From Locusta migratoria (Eukaryota > Arthropoda > Insecta > Orthoptera > Acrididae): a DNA stretch of 64,000 nucleotides. Location: assembly GCA_026315105.1 (NCBI GenBank), contig CM048755.1:763239301-763303300 (forward strand), given 5' to 3'. Below are positions 55,454-64,000 of this stretch, piece by piece. A program made the translations under genes and the position numbers. Numbering within the stretch: position 1 is the stretch's first letter; each line of letters begins with the position of its first letter. Below the pieces are notes generated by a model. The model searched no databases. It was not told where the DNA came from and worked only from the letters and a program-made list of their open reading frames with translations.

Positions 55454-55461
55454 TATAAATA
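55454..55461 (+). promoter_or_regulatory. TATA box of the solo LTR
   Basis: TATAAATA, followed at about +35 by tcagttgttctt (55488 on), which resembles an arthropod initiator. Confidence 0.55.
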
Positions 55462-56037
55462 CACCCACATTTAGAAGTAGCAGTCAGTTGTTCTTCTGAA
55501 TCGACGATTCCCAGGAGGTAGTCGTCAATTCACTGGCCTAATCGTTGTGCTCAGTCTTTGTCACAGATAGCAGTACGGGTAGCTGCTAGAGGCAGCTAAG
55601 AGATGGAATCTGGTCGAGGCCATACTTCACACTAAACATCATCTGGGAAGATGGCGATACGCTGTGCTGACGACTTCACACCTCTATGGTGGCTGCCTGG
55701 GGCCAGCGCAGTCTTCAGTGGTTGATTACTAAAGGCCAATGTTGCTGTCGTCGAGTTAGCACTCTGGTGCTAAACCGGCCAGCCGGTGTCCCGAGTCGGG
55801 AACCAGCACGACATCCGACTTCAAAGGGGTCCCTGCGTGGATCCACTGGCCGCTGCATATCCTGGTGAAGGGATAGAGCACTTCACAATAACAGTCTTTG
55901 CATCGCTTCCCGGCATCGCGGCGCGGTGCGGGCACTACCATCATACGAAACACCAAGGTGGCGGCTCGAAGGCGACGCCACCTACTGGTCTAGCTCCTGT
56001 CGAGCTAGCGCCTTCATCAAACTTATGTGTGTTACGG

Positions 56038-56043
56038 AATAAA
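56038..56043 (+). terminator. Polyadenylation signal of the solo LTR
   Basis: AATAAA, placed about 107 bp before the end of the LTR and downstream of the TATA box, as expected for the R/U5 boundary. Confidence 0.5.
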
Positions 56044-56150
56044 ATGTGTCAACTATAATTCTGTTTCACTAGCGTCCCTTGGCGCTCCATCAGGTTCCAC
56101 GCCTCATCCTGACCTAAAGCTGGGAACACACCGCTCGGCCCCAGCTGTAT

Positions 56151-59125
56151 GATGATGGCGTCTTCTTGGGTAAAATATACCGCAGGTACTATAGTTCTCC
56201 ATTCGGATCTCCGGTTCGGGACTATTCAGGATGATGTCGTCATCAAGAGAAACAAAAGAGCATTCTACGGATGGGAGCGTGGAATGTTCTATCCCTTTAT
56301 CTGGTACGTAGATTAGAAAATCTGAAAAGATAAATGGATAGGTAAAATTCAGGTATGGTAGGTGTATTTCGGTGGCAGGATGAACAAGATTCTGGTTAGG
56401 TGAGTACAGGGTTATAAATAGAAACTCAGTTGGTGGTAACGCAGGAGCAGGTGTGATAACGAAGAAGAAAAAAGTAATGCTGGTAAGTTACTATAAACAC
56501 TATAGTGAAAGCATTATCGTAGCTAAGATAGACACGAGTGGATAGAAAACAAATACTAGGCCGTAGATAGACACGAGTGGCTAGAGAACAAATGCAAGGC
56601 CGTAGAAGAATGTGTAACTGGGGGAAAGATAGATACTGTCTACAGGAATATAAAACAGACATTTGGAGACAATAATGCCAGCTGCTTGAATATTAAGAAC
56701 TCAGATGGAAAACCAGTAATAAGCAATGAAGGGAAAGGTGAAAGGAGGAAGGAATATGTAGAGTGCCTAAACTAGGGAAATAAAAAGTAGAGAAATCGAA
56801 AAGGAAGTAGAGGAAGATGTGATAGGAGATTTGATAATTCGAGAAGAATTTGAAAGAGATCTGAAGGACTTTAGCCGAAACAAAGTTCCTGGTGTAGATC
56901 TGATTAGATGTACTTTTCGTTCCAGCCGATCCGAATTGAGGAAATCATCTTGGATGTAGAACAGAACATGTTAGAACAGAATACACAATATATACTTACA
57001 AAAAGAGAGCACATGTGTTAATGTACCTTCCACAGAACCCAAATGTAATTGTGGGTGTGGAAGTGGTCAGGAAAAACAATTATCTTAAGAATATTTTTAT
57101 TTTAAGGGACATAAAACTTATTACCACATATTACAACAACGATTTAAAATGATCAAATTAATGCAGAAAATTTGTACTGAAGTCAGACTGAACACAATAT
57201 TCAGATTTGTGAATATTATACAGTAGCATACATAAATCACTTCTGGTAAGAAATTCATCAATGGAATAGGAGTCGGGAACCAAAATTTTCTTTAGACTGT
57301 TTTCAAACTGAACTTCATTGTGAGTAAAATTTTTTATGGCTGCTGGCACGTTATTGAAAATGTGTATTACAGAATGTTGGACACCTTTCTGAGCCAAAGT
57401 AAGTGACTTTAAACCTTTATGCAAGTTATTCTTGTTTCTAGTATTGATCCCATGGACCGATCAATTGGTTTGAAGAAAAGATATATTTTTAATGACAAAT
57501 TTCATTAGAGAATAAATGCATCGGGAAGCAGTTGTAAGTACACCCAGATCCTTAAATAGTCCTCTACAGGATGTTCGTGAGTTGATACCACAAATGAATC
57601 GTAACGCACGTGAAAACTTTAGCTTGGCATGATGAGTTGCCCAAGAAAAAACTCCCGTATGATATTACGGAGTGAAAGTATTCATAATATGCTGGCATTT
57701 TTATTTTTATACTCCTATGTCTGACAACGTGCGCATAGCAAACAGGAAAATGTAAATGAGATTCCGTGTGAACTGCTGATATCGTTAGGAGCGATAGCCT
57801 TGAAGAAATTGTACGCAAGATGTATGAGAAAGTGTACTTACCCTCCAAATTTCAGAAGAATACTGTAATTCCAATTCCAAGGAAAGGAAGTGCAGAAAAA
57901 TGTGAAAATTACAGAACTATTAGTTTAGTAAGTCATGAATGCAAAATACTAACATGAATTAATTACAGACGAATGGAAAATTTGGTGGAATTCGACCTTG
58001 GGGAAGATTAGTTTGGATTTAGGAGAAATGTAAGAACACAGGAGGCAATACTCACATTAAGACTTATCCTAGAAGATAGGTTAAGGAAAGGAAAACCTAA
58101 GTTTTTAGCATTTGTAGATCTGGAGAAAGCTTTCGACAGTGTTGGCTGGAATACACTCTTTCAAATTATGAAGATAGGAATACAATATACTAAGCGAAGA
58201 GCTATATTCAACTTGTACAAAAACCTGACTGCAGTTATTTGAATCGAAGGGCATGAATGGTATGCAGTGGTTGGGGAGGGAGTACGACATGTTTGTTGCC
58301 TTTCTCCAATGTTGTTCAATGTGTGCATTGAGTAAGATATGAAGTAATGCACAGAGACACTCGGAGAGGGAATTAAAGTTCAGGGAGAAACAATAAAAAC
58401 TTAGCGGTTTTCAGAGGACACAGTAATTCTGTCAGAGACAGCAAGGGTATTTGAATGGAATGGACAATGTCTTGAAAGGAAGGTACAAGATGAACATCAA
58501 GAGGAAAACAAGTGTAATGGAATGTACTGTAAGAAAATCACGCGGTACTTGAGGAATTAGATTAGGTAATGAGACAATAAAAAGAGTAATTGAGTTTTGT
58601 TATTTAGGCCGAAGTAAAGAAGATATAAAATGCAGAATGGCTATGGGAAGATATGCGTATCTGAATAAGTGAAATTTGTTGATATCCTGTATTAATTTGA
58701 ATGTTAGGAAGTCATTTCTGAAAGCATTTCTCTGGAGTGTAGCACTGAATGGGAGAGAAACACGGACGAACAGGAGTTCGGAGAAAAAGATGATAGAAGC
58801 TTTTGAAATGTGGTGCTACAGACGAATGATGAAAATTAAATGGGTAGATAACGTAACTAATGTGGAGGTGCTTAACCGAATTTGGGAGAAAAGGAGTTTC
58901 TGGCATACCCTGACTAAGAGAAGGGATAGACTGGTTGGACACATTCTGAGACATCAAGGAATTGTCAACTTAGCATTAGAAGGAAACGTGTGGGGTAAAA
59001 ATCTTAGAGGGAGACCGAGGGACGAATACAGTAAGGAGATACAAAAGGATGTAGGTTGCCGTTCATATTTTCAGATGAAGAGGCTTGCATATGACAGGGT
59101 AGCGTGGAGAGCTGCATCAAATTGA
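56151..59125 (+). pseudogene. RTE-like endonuclease-reverse transcriptase, decayed
   Basis: 56151-56540 retains the start of the endonuclease (atcggatctccggttcggga region, then SEHYRW-like debris). A deletion fused with a 38-bp tandem duplication (56527-56603) removes the rest of the endonuclease and joins it to the linker. 56690-56905 reads the SDGKPVISNEGKGERRKEYV region. After the inserted LINE, 57773-58660 carries RT motifs with stops (FGFRRNVRTQEAILTLRLIL, AFVDLEKAFDSVGW at about 58105, active site changed to FSEDT at about 58411). 58676-59125 is a still open C-terminus (FEMWCYRRMMKIKWVDNV, GHILRHQGIVNLALEGNVW). The YADD-equivalent is lost, so it is inactive. Confidence 0.85.
56908..57772 (-). 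pseudogene. Jockey-superfamily LINE fragment inserted in the old RTE copy
   Basis: On the minus strand: YFHSVISYGSFFLGNS (about 57690-57640), RTSCRGLFKDLGVL (about 57575-57545), SLTLAQKGVQHSVIHIFNNV (about 57400-57345) and VPDSYSIDEFL (about 57280), the order of the C-terminal part of a LINE pol protein. It matches the fragment at 30105-31190 in family. Left and right RTE sequences (GVDD.. / ELLKS..) meet across it. The 5' end is truncated at about 57772, and the 3' end lies at about 56908 without an obvious tail. Confidence 0.75.
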
Positions 59126-59147
59126 ACTGCGGACAGAAGAGCACTGA

Positions 59148-60880
59148 AGATGCTTTGAGACGAATGGAATTGCATCTGGTCTGAATTACAATAATGTTTA
59201 CAGTTGCAGAAGGTGGTAATCTGTCCCAGCCTACACATACCTTCTGAAATTGCGACAACTGTGCTAAATATCGCTATTTACACTATTCCAATCTATTTTA
59301 GAAAGAAGGCTATGGTGTCTCGTTCAGTTGAAGAGGTGCGGCCACCTTGTGGCTTTGCACCCTTTGAACAATTGTCTGTGAAATCCATATGTCCTTCACC
59401 AATAAGGCAAAGATGTACTGCTAATTGGGCAGAAGCTAGCTGTGCTCCTGCCACGTTTCACCAAGTCTAGACGCTTAGAAATGTAATACAGACCAGTAGA
59501 TTTAAGTGCCGTACATCTAAGAATAACTCATTTCGTTTATGAGCATTCAGACAAAAATCTAAATATAGGCTATAAAATGAATGTCTATTTCCTTGGTCAC
59601 GCTATTAGTCGAAAACGCCTCAATTGATTTGGCTGATAATTTTATTACTTTTTGTTTTGTGATGTTCGTCATTCTAGTACAAGATTTGTATGAAATAAAT
59701 TGTTTGGGATATCTACCGAATACTGGAAAATTTGAGAAAGACAGAAAGTGTGTTTTTCAAAGTGTTCGTGTGTTCTTATTGCATGAAAATCTATAGTTTT
59801 GTTTCGATCTAGATGAAAATTTTCAAACTTGACCTTCAAACCAAGAGGAAGGTCACTGCCTACAGAAAATTCGTATGGTGCATGGAGGAGGCAATTTTAC
59901 TCACGGACTTTGTCAAAATCCATATTTTGTTCTCAAGGGGTTTTATAATCCCAAAGCGAAGATGTGGTGCATGGCAAAGAGTACCCAGCAGTAAACTTTG
60001 ACTACGTTTGACTCATCGCCAGGAAAGCTGACAGATATAGGGGGAGGAGTGGGGGTGGAAGAAATAGGGGGAGGTGGAGGTGGGGAAGGAAGACATGAGA
60101 GATAGACTACATGATTGTGTAGTAAGCTACTAATGCCGGGTTCTTAGCTATAAATTAATCAGTTCGCAAGGTGTTAGAAATGAGGGTGCTCTTACATAGC
60201 AGCCACCATCGGTGACTGTAATCAAAACTTGGGTTACACGATGTGTGGTTCGTACAGAGGGGATTCATTTCCATAAGTTGAGTGCTGGTGGGGAGTGGCA
60301 TCAATCAGAGAGTCCAGTGGGTGAGCAGCGCTTAACAAACGAGGCAGCTGGGCTATCTGCCAACGCCACTTGCTGGCCGCTTCCTCGTTGGCTGCGTTCG
60401 ACATTGAGCCACTCCTTGCGGTGCGCTTATACTAGTCGGGAAGTTACATTTCAACTGTTCAGTGTATCATCTTCTCCTGAAGTATCCTGTCTGCTTCCTT
60501 TATTTACAAATTGTCTTGCAGATCATACTTTCTTCTCAGCCCTCTGGTGACACACAAGTCTGAAGTGCGCGCCACCTACTTCCGCCGCGCGCCGCCATGC
60601 AAGCACGGCGCGCTGATATTAAGATGTCAGCCGCGATCGCCCTCTGCTGCAACCCCGCTCGTGGCCATCCAAAAACATTGTAAAATATAATGGACTCCCT
60701 AACGGCGCTGCTGTCGCGGAATAATCTGAACCTTCGGCCGGCCGCCATGATAGTGGTAAGCATCTGATAAATAGGAGTGTTGTTAGGAGATAAATCGGGT
60801 ATTATATAGCTACTGCGGTATATATACTCAGTTGGTAGTCATGTCTCTTCTGATTGACTATTGCAGTAAATACGAAACAC
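59148..60880. other. No gene recognised; GC-rich patch near the end
   Basis: Mostly AT-rich without features. A purine-rich stretch (about 60035-60095) and a GC- and CpG-rich patch (60560-60745) stand out. The patch is followed by TATATAG/TATATATA-like sequence (about 60806-60832) that could act as a promoter for the frame at 60882, but nothing shows it directly. Confidence 0.4.
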
Positions 60881-60881
60881 G

Positions 60882-60962
60882 ATGTTGAAGAGCTGCTCAG
60901 CGTTTAACTGCATAAATCGATTTAAGAAGGGAATAAAAAGAACGAATTCTGTCTTCCCATTT
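60882..60962 (+). pseudogene. THAP-type zinc-finger start (partial)
   Basis: The frame opens MLKSCSAFNCINRFKKG and continues to NSVFPF. THAP domains, found in host regulators and in P-element transposases, begin with a Cys-X2-4-Cys pair within the first residues and have a conserved Phe-Pro about 20 residues later. Both are visible. The following invariant Trp, Cys-X-His and AVPTIF-type end are not found in any frame downstream, so this is a truncated or frameshifted domain, or one exon of a spliced gene. A TATA-like and an initiator-like (tcagttggtagtcat) sequence lie about 30-80 bp upstream. Confidence 0.45.
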
Positions 60963-60964
60963 AT

Positions 60965-62600
60965 ATTTGTCAGGAATACAAGTAGCCCTACTAGTTGTTT
61001 GAGAGATAGTTTGTCTTGCTTAACAAGCTGTCAGTCAAGACAATATAGGACTTTGAATGAAATAAATAATAGGCTTTTGCAATACTGGTAGCTCTTCAAA
61101 CCGAGCTACTTTAGGCAGTAATGGTGGATAGGAAGTTCAGAAAGTTTCATTTTGTGTAAAATTACTATTTGGGGCATGAGATCACTTGCCTCACAGCAGT
61201 TTGAATTTTTTTCATGAAATTATTATTAGCAACTTGTAACACCTAATTTAAAGGTCATCTACTTTACATATAACAACTGAAAGGGGTTTTCAGAACTGTT
61301 TGAAGTTCCATACATGACTGACACATAGCCACACAGTATGCACATTGTGAAGCTGAACACTATGACGATAGTTACTGATTTTTTAGCAGTTCACGCCACT
61401 GTATGGTATTTGGTCTACTGCATTAAAAATGCTAATATTCGTGCTAGATACCCTAATGCTAATATTAGATGCACTTAGTTAAGAAAAAGTTATGGCATAC
61501 TTCGTGTTCTTAAAAGAATTTAGTAGTGGCTGGTTGCTGTATTCACAAAGTTGCTATTTTACAGTTATGTATCTGATGGGATATTTCATTTTCGCAGTCA
61601 ATTTTCAGGATTAGCTGTTTCAGGCAGTCCTTTTTCATTTTTTGAGGCTATGAAATAACTAAATATTGGAGAATACAGCAGGCACTCAAACAAAGACGTA
61701 AAGTGTTGTGAAACTCTTCCGAAATTAATGTTCGTAGAAAAGTTTCACCATCGTAGAATATACTGAGAAAGTGCCGGAAAATCTGTGTGACGGTAAATTC
61801 AGTTCATATGCTGTACTTAGAGCGCCAAAGAACTAAATGTTATAATTCGGTTTAGTTAGGAAGAAGATACGCTGATGGTCGATTTCTACACCGTATGTCT
61901 AATAAATTTACACACAACCAATAGTTGATGTATATTGAAAGAGACTGAAGCTGTTATGTAGTTATATATGTAATTGAGAAATAGTTTTCGCGACTTTACT
62001 CGAATGAATATACCCTCTAATTGAAAGAGTGTCAGGCACATTTAAAAATCGCGCGGAAGTTTGCCACCATAATGGCCGCCAAGACGCTCTTCGATTTGCA
62101 ATCGGCTGCTTACGTGATTGTAGGTGCTTGCGGCCACCAATGAACGGAATCGGCCACTTGGCAATAGGATAGGCAGGCTTATTTATCTGTAGCATACCAC
62201 TAGTCTGGAAGTTAACTATTGTAATATTTCTACAAAATATATATATTGTACTAATTTAACTTAGTGTTTCTACGTACTTCCTACAGTTTCCCTCAGACAC
62301 CGTATCCGCACACACGTGCAGCCTATTTCCCTGTGTTGGTCTCTCTTCACTCAGCCATCGACACCCAGGACAACCTGCGGCAACTAGACACAAAAGTGGA
62401 TAGAAGAAAGTAGGACCATCCCGCTTGCAGCATCCAGACAGCAGCAGTCGGAGCACGCAGAAATTGCTCCCGCCCATCCACCCTTATACTTTTTCTTTGG
62501 GGGAACATATGCTGGTAAGTGTTTTGTGGACTTTTTTGTTGCAGAGAGTCCTCCTTCACATTGCATCTGTGTTTTGTTCCAATTTCTTGTGTGCGCGACG
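60965..62600. other. No gene recognised
   Basis: AT-rich DNA. The last 340 bp before the gag start (62270-62610) may be the leader or LTR end of the gypsy-like remnant, but I cannot identify a primer-binding site. Confidence 0.4.
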
Positions 62601-62613
62601 TCTAATCGGTCAG

Positions 62614-63465
62614 CATGGCCACTACTCCGAACCCAAACTTAATGGAAACTATTAAGTTACAGATGGCGTAAATCACTCATCTGCTCCAAGTGGTGTCCCA
62701 GTTGACGGCGCAGGCAGCTCAGCAACAACAGCCGTCCCATCAGCCGCCCACACATGCCGCCGCACCGGTTCCTACGTTTTGCCAGTACGACGAACGGGAT
62801 GTAGAATGGAGCGTTTACTAGGCGCAATCCACTGACTGCTCATTACGAGCAAAAAGTTATCGTAGCCTCTGCGCGTTACCGATTTTTCAGACTGAAAAAA
62901 TTATCGGATTAGACACATCAGCAATGGATCACTGAGTTGACGGGTTTAACCCGCAAATGTAAATTTAACTGTTCTTATGGACAATATTATAATGATATTA
63001 TGTTACGAGATACTATAACGCAGAACATTCAGGATCCCAGAAATAGGGCAGCGATTCTAAAACAGTCTGATCCCTCATTAGATAGTGTACTGCTGCTTAT
63101 TGAAGCGCATGACAGATGTAGAAATGCAAAGCCACAGTGTTCATTCAGCGCTCCACAACGAACGCTTTCCTAGTCGCAGTTCTCAGTCTAGCCCTAGTGA
63201 TTCTTACAATTCTACCAGCCGTGCTGAACAGACAGTGAACAGTAGCCAGTGTACAAGCGCGACACAATGGTCGCCCCGTCGTGTTAGACAAAGAAATGTG
63301 AATAACGGGCGCTTACGCTCTTTACAGAAAAATGTTTGTAAATCTTATCCCCACTGTGTATATCGCCACAAAAGTGCGCAATGCCGTAGTCGCAACGCCA
63401 TATGTTATCAGTGTGGCAAATCAGGACATGTACGGGCAGTGTGTCTGCATAAGGATGGGCAACAG
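62614..63465 (+). pseudogene. Ty3/gypsy-type gag remnant
   Basis: A frame starting ATGGCCACTACTCCG (62614) reads MATTPNPNLMETIKLQMA, hits a stop and continues through a glutamine/proline-rich segment (AAQQQQPSHQPPTH) and FCQYDERDVEW. 62937-63173 reads LTRKCKFNCSY, IMLRDTITQNIQDPRNRAAI and DPSLDSVLLLIEAHD, the capsid C-terminal pattern of gypsy gag. After a frame change, about 63340-63440 holds two knuckles, CPH-like CKSYPHCVYRHKSAQC and CYQCGKSGHVRAVC, the nucleocapsid part. Protease and RT, which should follow, are absent: the sequence changes abruptly near 63455. At least two stops and one frameshift are present. Confidence 0.75.
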
Positions 63466-64000
63466 ATATGGATAGATCGAAATATGAATATTTTTTTGTC
63501 AATTTATCGATATTTATCTACGATATTTTATTTATTTTATTTTCCGATATATCGATATTAAATTTTGAATATCTAAGGCAATATTTATAAAAGCCACTCT
63601 TTTTCTTTATTTAGATTAGATTCTTTAATGACCTTTTAGTATGTTTTCCATACTATTGGCTTCGTCAGTGTGAATATTACATAAACATTTTTAAGGTAGG
63701 GTACTTACATAATACACATAAGTAAAATATTCCTTAGTGTAAAAGGACACCCGATAGAAAATGTTTCAACAAAGCATTAGAATGGTTTAAGTTACGACTC
63801 TCCGTCCCTTACTATGGATCAGAATGTAGAGTGCCCCCTGCTCTAGACGTGGCAGATAACTGAAAATTTAACTGCCCTGGCTTTTTATGGAAAATGCTGT
63901 CTGTTCATTTACGATAAGCATGCTGTTTCTTGTTTAGAATAGGTCTGCATATCACAGTTATCTCATACCTGAGACGACTCACCCCTATCATTTCTGATGT
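63455..64000. other. AT-rich tail with repeated ATCGATAT-like motifs
   Basis: From about 63453 (aggatgggcaacagatatgg) the sequence is rich in near-palindromic TATCGATA motifs to about 63560. An aggatgggcaac start followed by TATCGATA-rich sequence resembles the terminus of some arthropod hAT-type non-autonomous elements, but the other end is not identified. The remainder to the window end is unassigned. Confidence 0.35.

Larger units (their letters stand above)
55099..56145 (+). mobile_element. Solo LTR inserted in the old RTE copy
   Basis: A 1047-bp insertion begins TGTTAAGCCGC and is flanked by the 5-bp repeat tgtat (55094-55098 and 56146-56150). RTE sequence is continuous on either side. 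It has a TATAAATA box about 355 bp in and an AATAAA signal about 940 bp in, the arrangement of an LTR with U3, R and U5. The 3' end reads ccccagc rather than a canonical CA, so the exact border may differ by 1-2 bp. No internal gag-pol is present, as after recombination between two LTRs. A second copy is not visible in the window, so the family is unassigned. Confidence 0.65.
54784..59147 (+). mobile_element. RTE-like LINE, second copy, old and interrupted
   Basis: The 5' leader aligns with the intact copy (tgcgtgactcaacgatacag, gtaccgtaggtgaaaccac, ctggatgattgactgagctg) up to 55098. It is then interrupted by an LTR (55099-56145), continues through the endonuclease, has a large deletion, and is interrupted again by a minus-strand LINE fragment (about 56908-57772). 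It finishes with the RT and C-terminus near 59147. The (AAC)n tail is not retained. Divergence from the copy at 32770 is substantial, so it is a much older insertion. Confidence 0.85.

Noticed and set aside
1..64000. CRISPR arrays, operons, ribosome-binding sites, bacterial promoters
   Set aside because: The window is eukaryotic by content. The tandem units at 20735-21632 are too long and contiguous to be CRISPR repeats and spacers.

Overview
The window comes from a large, repeat-dense arthropod genome, most likely an orthopteran insect (grasshopper or locust). That placement is inference. It rests on the mixture of Jockey, I, RTE and CR1-like LINEs, Penelope-like elements, hAT, mariner and pogo DNA transposons, and many tRNA-derived SINEs ending in a conserved tail (gggactgatgaccccgtag). 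I recognise no intact host gene. Nearly every supportable coding region is a mobile element, usually broken.

Layout. 1-5.3 kb: mostly unassigned AT-rich DNA with the C-terminal end of a hAT-type transposase (minus, ~1.5-2.1 kb), a tRNA-related SINE (~3.2 kb) and a CR1-like LINE fragment. 5.34-22.38 kb: a 17-kb composite bounded by long inverted repeat arms. Inside are the RT/GIY-YIG end of a Penelope-like element, a CR1-like LINE tail and four Jockey-clade LINEs. One of these LINEs sits inside the left arm and carries its own nested SINE. Three others stand in tandem on the minus strand, separated by copies of one short target motif. 22.4-28.6 kb: quiet DNA, a second Penelope-like fragment with a near-perfect 45-bp-arm palindrome, SINEs, and an unclassified repeat with a cysteine/coiled-coil ORF1-like piece. 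28.8-32.5 kb: an internally deleted mariner-like element, then a Hermes-like hAT relic with an 8-bp target duplication filled with LINE, SINE and hairpin debris.

32.77-36.07 kb: an RTE-like LINE with an uninterrupted 1021-codon ORF, an (AAC)n tail and a perfect 12-bp target duplication. It is the only intact-looking protein gene here. 36.3-40.4 kb: a CR1-like LINE split by a pogo-like transposon. 41-44.2 kb: four SINEs. 44.4-50.1 kb: an almost complete I-clade LINE on the minus strand (gag, EN, RT, RNase H) with frameshifts and a damaged YADD motif. 50.1-53.7 kb: mostly unassigned, with two SINEs. 53.7-54.74 kb: a fold-back with ~330-bp arms. 54.78-59.15 kb: an old second RTE copy, interrupted by a solo LTR and by a LINE fragment. 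60.9 kb: a THAP-like start. 62.6-63.46 kb: a Ty3/gypsy gag remnant.

The elements do not form a pathway. The window is a stratified record of insertions, and relative ages can be read from nesting and target duplications.
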